Below, piece after piece: positions 10,201 to 21,762 of a stretch of DNA of 64,000 nt. A program made the translations under genes and the position numbers. Source of the stretch: Paramacrobiotus metropolitanus (Eukaryota > Tardigrada > Eutardigrada > Parachela > Macrobiotidae). The notes under the pieces are model-generated. The model had not been told where the DNA came from. It did not search any database and worked only from the letters and a program-made list of their open reading frames with translations. The stretch spans positions 744,001 through 808,000 of the forward strand of contig NW_026570242.1 of assembly GCF_019649055.1 (NCBI RefSeq), in the 5' to 3' direction. Within the stretch, counting starts at the first letter, position 1, and every line of letters begins with the position of its first letter.

Positions 10201-12564
10201 CGATGAAGAGTGACGATAATATCATCAAATTTCTTGCGGCCAGCATGGACTGGGAAAAAGTAGCAATTTTTTACGAATTTTGTGCGAAAGGAACATTGCA
10301 GGTACTTTGCAGTACATGCCTTGTATCCGTTATGTATGGCTTCATTTGCTTATCATAGGATCTCATCGTGAGCTCCCACTTCCGCTTAGACTGGACGATG
10401 AGGTTAACAGTCATTGGCGACCTTCTACGGGGATTAACGCACATCCACGCTTCTTCTCTTGAAGCGCACGGCCGCTTAACGTCCAAATGCATCCATGTTG
10501 ACAATCGCTTTGTGCTAAAAATCGCCGATTATGGTTTGCCTAGTTTTTTCTCTTTGACTGTGGAGGAAACGCAAGAACTGAAAGACACAGGCGAACTGTG
10601 GGACATGCTCCTATGGACTGCACCCGAACATATAGGGGTTATTCTCGGCGGTGAAATGACGAATTTCATTGCAAAGCGGGATCGGCGTAGTAGTCAGATC
10701 GGACCACCGATTTCCAGAAATATGAAACGCTACCGCATGGCTAACGAAAAGTCTCGGTACGAAAGAGACCAGCTGATGCACGAACAAGCAATGAGTGCTA
10801 AAAGCGGATCCAGACAAGGCGACATATTCAGTGTCGCTATAATCATGTCGGAAGTGTTCCTAGCCGCAAAGCCATATAGCATGTATCCATTTTTATCATC
10901 GGAAGGTAACTAACTAGTTTTGTAGTTTTGGTGTTGATTATTTTTGCGTGAATTCTGCTCATGCTAAAGTTTGTTCCCGCAGAGATTGTTTCGCACGTAC
11001 GGGATCGCTTAACTAGCGAAGTGCCATTTCGACCACAGATTGCTGTCGAAGATTGTGGTCATCCAGAACTGCACAAGTTGTTGCTGAGATGCTGGTCAGA
11101 TCAATATAACAAGAGGCCCACACTGACTGCGGTTCGTATAGCTTTGAAGGAGATCGGAGAAGAATTGTGAGGGCAAGGATTGTATTGCAAAACTGGCTCA
11201 GCCAGACTTCCTCAAGATTTTGGCAGTTAATAAAATCAGCACAATCATTGCAGAGGGATCGGCAGTAAAACAACATCTATTATGGACGTTATGCTCGGCC
11301 GCATGGAGGAACAAGCTGTTGAACTCCAGCAACGAATTGCCGAACGCACTAAATCCATTCAGCAGGAGAAATCCCAGTTCTTCCAGCTGGTAGCTGAAGT
11401 TTTGCCAAAGTAATTAGCTAAGGGAGCGAATTTCCATGGTACAAGGGATTTGATAGGTGTGCTAACAGTAAACGTTTTTGACAGGTCAACAGCCGATAGA
11501 CTGCGTCATGACGAGACTATCGCCCCGGAATTGTACGATATTGTGACCTTACTAATGTGTGATGTTGTCAACTTCCAAGAAATCCTTGAAGGATGTTCTC
11601 CAGCAGTTGTCGTCGAGTTCGTTACGGATTTGTATCGGTATTATGAATCAGTCACCACAGAGTACGAGTGCATCACCGTGGATATTCAACAAGCTTTAGT
11701 TATGGTACGTTGCCACCACTGATCCAGCAGAGGAAGGAATAAAGTACTGTATATTCTGACAAGCCCTTTCCATAGATTGCATCTGGGTTACCTGTTCGGA
11801 ATGGTATATTTAACGCTAGAGAAATAGCACGAGTGGCGTTGACCATGCTGTTCAAAACAACTAAATTTCACATTCCGTGGAAACCACAAGCGCATTTGAT
11901 TTTCCGCATGGCTGTTAATACAGGCATGTGACAAACAGTATTGTATTGTCTTTTTGAGAGCTGAAGCATGTAGTTTATTTATTTGTTACACGACGCCGCT
12001 TATTGTATTATTTCAGGACCCGTTGTTGCCGGCGTTATTGGCCAGATGTGTCCAAAGTATTGCGTTTTTGGCGAAACAGTTTTTGTTGCTCATCGACTGC
12101 TTGCAGTTACAAAAGGTCAGTTAAATGTCATACACCCTTTTGCTTCCGATAAACACTCAAAATTTGCTAGACGCATTGTGCAAAACTCTGAGTGAGTTTT
12201 TTATTATGAGTCATAATAAAAAAACATTATTGCAGTTACTCAGATTTTGTGCAGTTCTACTGCCTGTAACCTGATGGAGACGTTCGGCAGTTTTGTACTG
12301 ATTCGTCTCCAAGATATATTCCTGAAAGGAAAAGGATTTGTGCCCAGTTACAGTCTGTGTGGAGAAAACGGTAACCGATGCCGGAGAAACAATTCGCCAA
12401 CGGAATTCCTATTAATAAAACTAATAACTAATACCGGTATCTATAGAAATATTCTCCGGTGTATTCTGGATTACGGTTATTTTATTGTTGCAGCTAACCC
12501 AACTATTCAACGTTTGGAAACTGAGTTTCGCTCTGCTGTGCCAGACGCTGGCCGAGGCGAATAA
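7237..12564 (+). CDS. receptor-type guanylyl cyclase with a degenerate cyclase domain
   Basis: Exons: 7237-8527, 8596-8742, 8925-about 9113, 9191-9352, 9405-9496, 9573-9702, 9763-10301, 10359-10905, 10983-11166, 11266-11409, 11485-11704, 11776-11923, 12017-12115, 12236-12370, 12494-12564; about 1,365 residues. All phases close if exon 3 ends near 9113. The start at 7237 gives a clean signal peptide (MHKVLCVSSIFCALSSLTA). Next come an ANF-receptor-type ligand-binding ectodomain, one transmembrane helix near residue 680 (ILSVMAVIIIAVCY), a kinase homology domain (LKIADYGLPSFF), a dimerisation helix (MEEQAVELQQRIAERTK) and a class III cyclase domain. In the cyclase domain the first metal aspartate is kept (MCDVVNF) and so are PKYCVFGETV and an Arg. 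The GDAY motif carrying the second metal aspartate reads QQAL, and the NxxSR asparagine is gone (FVAHR). I infer a membrane receptor that binds a peptide or chemical ligand but makes little or no cGMP alone. Confidence 0.9.
11924..12016 (+). other. GC-AG intron in the cyclase gene
   Basis: The conserved cyclase sequence NTGPVVAGV is reconstructed only if the intron starts GCATGT after AATACAG and ends TTTCAG at 12016. The donor is therefore GC, not GT. A GT donor two codons later would break the conserved motif. GC-AG introns are a minor class of normal spliceosomal introns. Confidence 0.65.
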
Positions 12565-12579
12565 ACATATCGCTTTAGG

Positions 12580-12600
12580 GCTCAGCTTAACAAGCTGAGC
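12580..12600. repeat. short stem-loop and direct repeat just after the cyclase stop
   Basis: GCTCAGCTT, loop AAC, AAGCTGAGC forms a perfect 9-base-pair stem 15 bases after the stop codon. The segment CAGCTTAACAA recurs about 25 bases downstream. It lies in the presumed 3' untranslated region; a function in the mRNA end is possible but unproven. Confidence 0.5.
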
Positions 12601-13187
12601 TCATTGTCAGCTTAACAACGTTCCCAAAAGTTGCTTCGTGTTCATCACCGTGCATGGGCCTGACATGGGTAATAAGGGAAAAGCATGCCATATATCGTTG
12701 TTGTAAAAGACTATTGTATATCGTTTGATTTTGTTACTGTATTTTACGTGGCAACAACAATATAATTAAAAGATTTTCGTATGCTAACACTGCTAAACTG
12801 ACTGTAGACAACTTGTAGTTTCCGTTACAGTAACACGAAGTCGATTAGCTGAGACTTGAATTTCGCAACGCTAACTGCAGTAACCAAAAGAAAGACTCTG
12901 TATTTACTCAACTTCGATCACGATGACTGTATTTTCTGCAGTAACCTCTCCCAGTGTTATATACTAATCACTCGTAAGTTCTGAGCTTTTCCACTCATCA
13001 GAAGCCGTAATTACCGCGTACAAGCCAATCTGTTATGGAAAAACTGGCAGTTATCACTCATCAAACACTGATATCAAGAATTATATTGGATTGCTGCCGC
13101 AACAATTCTTATGTCTTACGCTGCTGATTGGAAGCGCTCAACTTGAATTTTAAACTTACGATAATCAGGAATTCAACCGTTTGTCAA
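12601..13187. other. intergenic between cyclase and F-box genes
   Basis: Presumed 3' untranslated region of the cyclase followed by the F-box gene promoter. I see no coding sequence and no clear TATA box. Confidence 0.4.
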
Positions 13188-14999
13188 ATGGTAGCTGCTT
13201 CTCGGAAACGGAAGTCTCAGGGACGCCCTTCTAACAGTAGATCTAGAACCACCAAGCGAGTGTGTTTTGACGACAATCCAACAATTCATGATTTTGAAAA
13301 CGTTGAGGTATCTTTTTTCTGTTCTGGCTCACACTACAGTCGTTCCAGTGAATAAACAGCAGCTGCTGTACTAGCTATTTTGTCATTACTAGCGACAAAA
13401 CAGTCATAGTCGTGAATTGAATTTATCTGGCGCACAGTTAAAGCAAGAGTGACAATCGTAACGTGTGGTATGATGCATTCTGCAGATTTCTTCTGGCATG
13501 GATGGAGCCCCTTCCTGTGGGTGCAGTAGCAGTGCCAGTGCAGACCCAGACACTGATCTAGCAGACATTACTTCCATTTCAACAGGCATCCAACAACCCC
13601 CGTCAACTGCTGGAGCGAGTGCAGCCACCGCGTTACCGCCGTTCAGCCAATCAGACTCGATCGGTGCAGCATGTGAGACCAACAGCCTGGCCAGTCGGAT
13701 AGAAGGCGAAGTCCGAGACAGCTATCAGTTCAACATGAAACAAATCCAGAATGTCTTTCAGCGGAAGGTCGACCAGTTAGAAGTCAAGCTGACCGAGTCC
13801 GAACGACAGCGTGAGCAGCTTCTGGGATTGATCGATGAGAAGGACAAGCAAATTGACGAATTAACATCCGCTATCGAGGAGGTGAAAGATATCCGTCGTG
13901 TAGTGTACCCTGCCCATACGAATAAACCTGCCAGAATGTGTTTGTGTGGATCATACACCACATCCCTGGATGACCTTCCGGAAGCTCTCTTACTGGGAAT
14001 ACTAGCGTTTCTTGATGCTTTTTCTCTGCAGCGAGTGCGAAGAGTCTCGCGCCACTTCAAAGAAATCCACCGGCATCCTGGACTGAACAAAAGCGTATAC
14101 TTCTACGTTGACGTTCTGCAGCACAGTGCGCGATATCATTCGCATCGTTCAGCCAATTTTCTCCACGACCTCTACCGGCACTGTCTGACAGAACACACAC
14201 AGCATATAATATTTGATGCAGGTCGCGAAAGAATGGAGTTATGGGACGCCTTCAATGTAGAAGATAACGACTTGTGCGGAAGCATACTGCCTGTATCGCC
14301 CCACTTGCAACGGTTGACGTTTAAAAGCTGTCCATTGGGTTTCAACCACCTGTTAACTCTGCCGGCAAATATCCAGCGCGTGCACTTACTAAGTGTGGAT
14401 CTGGCAGAGAAAGCGGGATTTTTGTCAATCGAGCAGTATATCAACAATTTTGAGGTCGGGATACGGATTGAGGAAGCCGTGGTGGACCTTTCTGACTCTA
14501 ATGCTGACCGCGAGGAAATGTTGCTCAAGCTGATGAACCACCATATGCCACGGCTAAAAAAGACCGACAAACTGGAAATCGAGAGCGGTATTGGTAAAGT
14601 CAACGAAATGAAGCGCAACCAAATTATTCAGTTAATAAACAGGTATGTAAACTCTGCGACATGAATGTACATCTCCATATTCATTGTCTAGGACCAATAA
14701 CGTATTGTTTTAGGCGAGAGCCGTCGCTTAAAAACAAGCTGGACGCTAACATTAGAAGACTGACGGTCAACCACTTGAAATCGCTTCGACCCTGGACCAA
14801 GTTGGGGATCTTGCAGATTATTCGTGGAGTAACGGTACCGCCGACTACTCCGTCTGGTGGGCGTCCAGGTTTATCGCCGTCGACAAACGCTTCCACATTC
14901 GAGCATCGTGCGGTCTCTAAACCTTGTCTTAAACAAAACACTCGTTCAGAGAGCACTATCGGTGTCGGTGTGGGTAATGGCGATAACAATGTGGGGTAA
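13188..14999 (+). CDS. F-box protein with an N-terminal coiled coil
   Basis: Three exons, 13188-13307, 13486-14642 and 14714-14999, join in phase to 520 residues. Start chosen at MVAASRKRKSQG, the first ATG in the exon frame. Order of parts: a basic, nuclear-localisation-like N-terminus (SRKRKSQGRPSNSRSR); a Ser/Ala-rich stretch; a coiled coil around residues 125-180 (VDQLEVKLTESERQRE); an F-box around residues 200-240 (LDDLPEALLLGILAFLD, then VRRVSRHFKEI); and a C-terminal region with leucine-rich-like spacing (HLQRLTFKSCPLGF) but no clear leucine-rich repeats. F-box proteins recruit substrates to SCF ubiquitin ligases through SKP1. The substrate here is unknown. I could not assign it to a named FBX subfamily. 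Confidence 0.8.
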
Positions 15000-15350
15000 C
15001 TTTTTCGTGAATTTGTGTGCATCAGCTATTAAATATGTAGTTTGGAAGCATTGCTACAAGGTGCATGTATACAAGATGTCCAGTCGGCAATACACAGCAG
15101 TAACCTGCCAAGAGTTTTTGAACAGTAACCAGTTTTATCAAATTTTTGCAGTTGCCGTTAATAATGGAAGTTTTCCTAACAATAAGAATTGTGTTTAATT
15201 GCTTTAAAAACTCGTTGTCGGTCATATTTTTCACTCCGGCATCGCCTCGACTAGATACTCAAATGCGGAGTAAAGTATCACCAGAGAAAAACGTTTCAAT
15301 AACGGCATGCAAGGATACTGAAAATATAAATCAAAAATAATTTGCAAATC
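15000..15350. other. convergent intergenic region
   Basis: Spacer between the ends of the F-box gene (+) and CFAP52 (-). It contains only untranslated sequence, with AATAA-type polyadenylation candidates on both strands. Confidence 0.4.
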
Positions 15351-18300
15351 TTACACATGCGAGTCTTTATCAAAATGCGAAGCATCTTGAACGATCATAG
15401 CAGCAAGGTCCCACTGCAATGCAGCGCCGTCAATGCTGACTGAGCAAACAAATTTCTTGTCGGGCGATATCCTTAAAGCCGTAATTGTACCGCTGTGACC
15501 TTTTCCCACCGAAACCAGGCGTCCATCATGATAGCGCCAGATCTGCAACGTACTTGCTGGAGTATAACAGTTTATTAATTTAGTTAAGTGAATTGATACT
15601 GTTTTGAACACGCCATCTTTCAGGTTTACCCAAAGCCCATATTGGAAGCTATGTAGTAATTTCTGAATTTTGAAGGGACAAAAACAGCATAAGGCATTAT
15701 ATAATACATAGCTGAAATTTTTGGTCTATAACGTGACACATTTCTTAAAACATTTCAGTCATGTTTTGCCACCATCTTGTTATATTGATCTTCTTCGTAT
15801 CGCATATTATTAATGCAAAATTGCGCTCGTTATATTTTTACTCGTATTTACCTTCACAGTGCGCTCATCCCCACCAGTCACGATGTATTTTCCATCATCA
15901 GTAATGTCTAACGCATTAATTGCTCCTTGCTGTGACCCGTATATGTGGCGGCATAACTGTCCATTAAATGCTTCCCAATATGCGATTTTTCGGTCTGTTC
16001 CACAGGTCAAAATTTGACATCCCACAGGGTGAAATACCACACATTTAAACAATGTATTGGCAAAGACCATCTGGAATCTAGTGTACCTCCTAATGAAAAG
16101 TTGAAAACGATGTTGACTGCTCAATGTAAAAAAAGATGCGCAATTTTAGGTATGGTAAACGGTTTCTTTTTGCATATATTATCCTTATACGCACCGTTAC
16201 CAATAGGAAAGACTAAATGTACTGTACTGGAATTCTCAAAATGGTGAAAAGGTGGACATAAAGAAACAGAAAAATGCGGTAAGGAAAACAAAGCTAACGG
16301 CGGTAATTTCTTACTCTAGGTCCCAGATGACACACGTCCCGTCTTCGCTTGAGCTGACACATTTCGTGCTATCGTGATTCATCCGAATGCAGGACACCAG
16401 CCCTTTGTGGTCATGCATCGAATTCAACATTTTGTGACCACTGAAACAACAATATTACTGAATTTAAACAACACGAAGTTTTCATATATGGCAACCATAA
16501 TAACGAAAAAGAACGCAACTTACGAAGTTGTAACCAGCCACACTCGAACTTGTCCTTCTTTCCCGCCGGTTACTATGCGGCTACAGTCGGATGTCGTAGC
16601 CATAGCTGTTACCGATTTGGGATGCGCATCAAAAATTTCATAGATTAACCTTCCGGATTCCGGACTAAATGCTCGAATGCGACCATCACTCCATGCTGCA
16701 TCGAAATTAGACTGGTTAACTAGATACTGTAATGAAAAAGCAAATAGCCGTTGGGCATACCCGACACGATGCTGTGTCCGTCTTGCATGAAATCAACGAC
16801 ATTGCACAGAGCGTTCGGCACTTCCAATCGAAGCATTTCCCGGCCATCAACCGCTGACCATAAGCGGACAAAATCTTGCCCGGCAGTTGCAAAAACTCCA
16901 GAAAACTCACTATAATAGCCTTTGTAGCGCTAATGTAATCGCTAATAAAATCTGCATCATATCGCTACTGACTTACTACGGAAACGCAACTCCCATGACT
17001 TGTCCGTGATTTGCAGTAAAGATCAGCTCATAATTCGCCCAGTTCTCCGAATCAAAACGGTGAATGCTGGACGCTGATGTGCCTACATAAACCTGCAGTT
17101 TCGAAACTAGATTCAACAACAAAATTCTTCAGCCTTAATTTTTAATTATTAACAGAACCATACCATTTTCTTGGAAAGAACGGGGATGATGCTCGTAATT
17201 TCGCCGTGAAGTTGTGCGCTTCTGCAACGGTAATTAGCTGTATAAGAGACCTCACCTGAGAGTCTGAGACAATCTTCGAATCTCTTATGGTTTTCGTAAA
17301 ATTCGAAAACTTGTCAACAGAGAAAGAAATAAAATGTAAATGCATAACTGTGAGACACTACCTGATGGGATCAAGAACATTCTTTGGATTAGGTTCTGAA
17401 CGGGTCATACCATGGCGTGTCTTAATGGGATCGCGCACGGCACTTTTTACGATGCGTGCTTCATATAACCACCCATTGCCGGTGCCCAAGAAAATCACAT
17501 TGGGGCGATCGTTTGGGAGGAAAAGCGCGGTTACGCCTAAAACATTGCAACGCAACGTAAAGTCATTAATGTATTAAAATGGATATTATTTGGGCGAGAG
17601 CCTTGCGTACCATTGGCGTACCAGGAAGATTCTTTTTGGCGCTGCCGTTCGGTTGGCAAATAGCGCCCGACGCTTTCTATAAGCCGCGGTTGCATAATGC
17701 CATCAACAAAATCGAGTTCGACCAGCATGATATCGCCGCTTCGAGTGCCACATAACATGAAGTGGTCATCCGGACTAATCTGTACAAAAAAAGCATACAT
17801 GAGGTGAGTTTGACCAAAGACCAGATTGGTTATTTTCATTTTTATGAAACTTAAATGTACTTTAACTGTCTCGATTGTGCGGTGAATCAAACCCAAACAA
17901 CAATTCCGGTATGCTAGGCGATTTTCTTCGGCTCTGAATTCCCACACTCGGATGATACCTCTGCAGTTCGAATTAAATAAAACAGGACGTACCTGAAGCC
18001 GAATATAAAATGCACAAGTGTACATATGTATATTATACCTACGGTCCGACTGCCAAGTAGATATCGTCACGGTGGTTAAGCGCCACAAACTTATTGGGAA
18101 CGCCTTGAACTGTGCGAGGTACTTGCAGACCGGAAAGAGCACGACGATTCAGCACATCATATATTACCACACTGCAGCCAAAATGTGTACCCTGATTTGC
18201 TCGACTGTGAGCGTTAAAATAATATGCTTCTTGTGCAAGATACCTTCCGTCGTCCTGGCCTCCCATTGAGCAGCAATATTTATCATTTTCAGAAAACACT

Positions 18301-18890
18301 ACGGCTTCAACTTTGACCTTGTGCAGTGCATGTCTTCCACGTGGTGTCAGCGTAGCAAAATCCCAAACAAAAACGTCCGCCTATAAAATAAACCGACTGT
18401 TTTTCGGCTTCTCTTTCTTTGATTTCGGCATACAAAATAGATGAAAGGGAGTGTAGCATTCAAAAGAGAAATATTACAGTAAATATACCTTGAATCCCAT
18501 ATGGTTTACTTGCCCAGACGCTATATATCGTCCGGACGGCGAGAGTGCTACACAGGATATTGTGTTGCTGTGTCCGGATAAAATAGTTTGTTTGTGAGTT
18601 TTTGTATCAAAAACAATCAAGGAATTGCCCACTGGATAGATTATATGTACACCGTCGTTGTGCACATGGAGACCATCGTGTACGCTGCCTGTAAACGGCA
18701 GAGCAGGACAAATATGAAAACTGACACGATTAAGTATTTTACTGGGGCAGATGCTTAGACAGGTGGAGGTACCGTTAAATCCAATGGCACGAGTCATGCG
18801 TAAATTATGAACGGAATCTGACAACAGTTCTCCATCCTGATCGTGATCATCTTCTGGCATTGCTGCCAGAGCCAATTCAGTGCCCGCCAT
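15351..18890 (-). CDS. CFAP52: cilia- and flagella-associated protein 52 (WD40 repeats)
   Basis: Thirteen exons join in phase to 719 residues: 18890-18489, 18380-18244, 18171-18043, 17960-17861, 17779-17611, 17536-17362, 17221-17164, 17092-16980, 16909-16761, 16695-16524, 16440-16315, 16089-15852, 15542-15351. Diagnostic CFAP52/WDR16 stretches are RAIGFNG, SGRYIASGQVNHMGFK, SDGRIRAFSPESGRL, GTDRKIAYWEAFNG, and the final VGKGHSGTITALRI with DGAALQW. CFAP52 is a two-propeller WD40 protein and a microtubule inner protein of axonemal doublets, needed for ciliary and sperm motility. The protein is somewhat longer than the ~620 residues of vertebrate forms, partly from an N-terminal extension. Its start lies about 430 bases from the divergent TBC1D19 gene, so the two may share a promoter. 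Confidence 0.95.
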
Positions 18891-19319
18891 GGTTTTCCAA
18901 ACTTCTGCGATTTAATTACGATGGATGGTTAGCGTTACGAACAAAAAAAATTATTTCAGGCTTAACAGTTGCTCCTATGCGTATCTTGGAGACTCGTGTA
19001 TTGACTTTTGAATCTTTTGAATTTTATTCTATCGGGATGCGTAATAACCCGAAAAAACGTACGGGGGTTCATTTATAAAAATTTCAAAAGCCATATTTTT
19101 TTTAAAAATAGGTATATATATTCCAATCTGAAGGTACTGTACACAGTTACAGACAGCACAGTGATTATTATTCGGTAGACATAATCCAAGAATGTTGAAG
19201 AGCAGGAAACTGGAATTTTGCTGAAAATCCAGATTTGTTTTAATATATCCATTTCTTTAGCTTCGCCTTTTCAGAAATCATAATAATACTAACGTTGCTT
19301 TTACACGGGCCTGTACACT
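18891..19319. promoter_or_regulatory. shared 5' region of CFAP52 and TBC1D19
   Basis: A 429-base gap between two divergent starts, AT-rich, with a TACTGTA at 19135-19141. No strong TATA box is visible close to either start. A bidirectional promoter is inferred from geometry alone. Confidence 0.45.
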
Positions 19320-21290
19320 ATGTTTCACTGCGTAATTCCTTGTGCCAGCAATCTGCAGCGCCCAATTCGTATTTATACGCCGAGCAAAGCTTCGTTCAGG
19401 AGACAAAGAATCGTCAATGGTACAAGATGTGATACACGGCAGGGGCCATGCTCAAGCAGCCAAAATTCACTTTTTACGACGGATGCTAGCAAATCGGCTG
19501 CAGTCGCCCGATTTAATAAATTCACCAGGAAGTTGCAACTATCGACGGCTATCGACAATTTCAAAAAACGAAAAAGCGTTCCACATGTTTGCCAAAGAAC
19601 CGAAGGAGAATCGGCAAAATCATCTTCTGCCAACGTTGCTTCCACAGTCAGCGTCGCAAAAAAAGATGCAGTCCAACGGAAATCGACGTCGCTGTATCGT
19701 CGATTTTGCTACGGATTTCCTACAATATCCCCAAAAACTATTCAACGAGTAATACAGTATTGCCAACGAGTGGTTTGCACACAGGTAAACCTACACGATG
19801 TAGTGATTCAAAAGAGCAATTTTCTTGGGCGAAGTTCAGTTAACAGCTCGCTCCGGCTGTTCGCACTAAAACGGGTTGTGAAAAAAGTCTTTCAAATGCT
19901 GGTATTACTTGAATTTCATCGAAACTGGTCATCGCAGTACAAGCCGTCCTCAATGGAAATGCACTTAAACCAAGGAAAATTATTATGGAGCTATCGCCTT
20001 ACTACAGCGCTTCGTAATGCTTTGGAGGAAACGGGAGTCATAGTGCAACGCGAGCGAACAACTGAAGAAATGCAGAAAACCTGGACTAGCTGGAAATGTT
20101 TTGGTAGTAATTTTGAGCGGTTGGGAATCGATGTTGAAAATCTGACACCGTTGTTTACTCTACAAGACTTGACCAAACAAGTGGCTGGTCTCCCTGAGAA
20201 ACTTACGGAAAACGGTGCTTCCATGGAGTTCTGGCTCCAAGTTGACCTGCCGCACGTGAGCCTTCCGGAACTCCGCGACATTTACACAGAGTTATCACCA
20301 CTTTATGACAATTATATACCGGATTACTTTGAAGAAGATTACATGCAGCGCATGAAGCGAAAAGAGGATATTCTGAACGCAGCCCTGAAGCAACGAGACG
20401 TCCTCAAAGTTCGTCAATTATGCCGCTTGGGATGTTGTGCGGCAAACCGCGATGCCGCTTGGACATTACTGTTGCGAGACAAAACAATCGAGAAAACCCA
20501 CTATACAAAATGCTTAGCGGATTTTGTTCGAACGGAGACATATTTTGACCACCTGATGACCAAGTCTGTTGTGGATATAATTGGAAATTCTGATCAATTT
20601 TTCAATTTCATTCAACTGACGCATCAAGTAATGCAACTGTTTCAACGAGACTGTGATATTTGCGAAAGATTGTTGGAATACGACATTGAAATACTGCAGA
20701 AAATCCATCCCTTCCAGCATCAATCTTGTGACGCCATGGACAACGCAGCAAACACGAATGAGTGCGAATGTGACTCCCATGACCTTTTCCCGCCCAGTCG
20801 CGTGTTGCCTTTTCATGAAATATCGATGTACGCAGCTCCGTTGGCATATGTATTCCTTAAGCCTAGGCCGTGCTATTTTGCTTTCCGGGAGTTATACATT
20901 CGACACTTCCACTACCTGAGCGAATTGTCCACTCACCCTCAAAGCATTCTTAGCCTGTACTGCCTCTTCGAACGATTGCTGTATGAACGAGAGTCTGAGT
21001 TGTGGGAACATTTGAGAAAGACGATAAAGGTCGAGCTAACAGAATTTGTCGTGCCCTGGCTAACGATGGCCTATGCCGGCTTTATAGAAGTAGACCAGCT
21101 TCTCTTGCTGTGGGATCGAATAATTGGTTATAATGATCTAAGAATTCTGTCACTATTAGCGTTGGGAATTTTTATGATCAGGAAATATCCTTTGTTAAAG
21201 TCAAAGCAAGAGAAAGAGGTTGAGGCTGCGCTGTGTGACATTTTGAATGTAGAGATCGTCCCGCTGCTTCAAATGGTTTTGTTCATTTAA
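19320..21290 (+). CDS. TBC1D19: TBC1 domain family member 19 homologue, intronless
   Basis: A single open frame of 656 codons. The C-terminal half matches TBC1D19: LPFHEISMYAAPLAYVF, FRELYIRHFHYLSELSTHP, DQLLLLWDRIIGY and the ending VEIVPLLQMVLFI. TBC domains act as GTPase-activating proteins for Rab GTPases. The catalytic signatures are weak. The arginine of the R-x-x-x-W motif is kept (NRDAAW), but the IxxDxxR and YxQ fingers are absent (MYAAP where YxQ is expected); TBC1D19 is already divergent in vertebrates. About 130 N-terminal residues are basic and Ser-rich without similarity, so the true start may lie further in than 19320. It is longer than the ~526-residue human protein. The lack of introns stands out against its multi-exon neighbours. 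Confidence 0.9.
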   Translation: MFHCVIPCASNLQRPIRIYTPSKASFRRQRIVNGTRCDTRQGPCSSSQNSLFTTDASKSAAVARFNKFTRKLQLSTAIDNFKKRKSVPHVCQRTEGESAKSSSANVASTVSVAKKDAVQRKSTSLYRRFCYGFPTISPKTIQRVIQYCQRVVCTQVNLHDVVIQKSNFLGRSSVNSSLRLFALKRVVKKVFQMLVLLEFHRNWSSQYKPSSMEMHLNQGKLLWSYRLTTALRNALEETGVIVQRERTTEEMQKTWTSWKCFGSNFERLGIDVENLTPLFTLQDLTKQVAGLPEKLTENGASMEFWLQVDLPHVSLPELRDIYTELSPLYDNYIPDYFEEDYMQRMKRKEDILNAALKQRDVLKVRQLCRLGCCAANRDAAWTLLLRDKTIEKTHYTKCLADFVRTETYFDHLMTKSVVDIIGNSDQFFNFIQLTHQVMQLFQRDCDICERLLEYDIEILQKIHPFQHQSCDAMDNAANTNECECDSHDLFPPSRVLPFHEISMYAAPLAYVFLKPRPCYFAFRELYIRHFHYLSELSTHPQSILSLYCLFERLLYERESELWEHLRKTIKVELTEFVVPWLTMAYAGFIEVDQLLLLWDRIIGYNDLRILSLLALGIFMIRKYPLLKSKQEKEVEAALCDILNVEIVPLLQMVLFI

Positions 21291-21762
21291 AACATGGTTG
21301 CAGACAGGTACGATCGGTGTGGAAATAGATCCAACAATAAGCCGAGAATTAATTCGAATTTTTATGCTCATTTTTATAGCATTGTGCTTACATTGCCGAC
21401 AACAGTGCAGCGCTCGCTTAACGGACATGGAATACAACTACGTATGCACATCCGCGGCATTCGGTATAATGTTGTACAGAAATGCAGTTTTACATGACGC
21501 GTTATTGTACATCCCATGCTAAAGATACCTGGCAGGCAAAATGACTGCAGAGATACCTGTTTTGTATACCGGCATGCTTATCGAGGTGGTTTACTTAGCA
21601 CAGTAGTCAGCAATTGTTGTTGCTTATCGAACGGCTGCTAGACGTAACCGTCTGTCAAGCTCGAACCATCTGTTTACGCTGAGATTCAACTAGGTACTAC
21701 AGTCTAACATTTTGTCGGTGGCGACTGAAATTAAGCAGTTTTCCTAATATAGGTATTCCAAG
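21291..21762. other. spacer between TBC1D19 and BCAP31
   Basis: Same-strand spacer holding the 3' untranslated region of TBC1D19 and the promoter and 5' untranslated region of BCAP31. Its short open frames look like chance. Confidence 0.4.
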
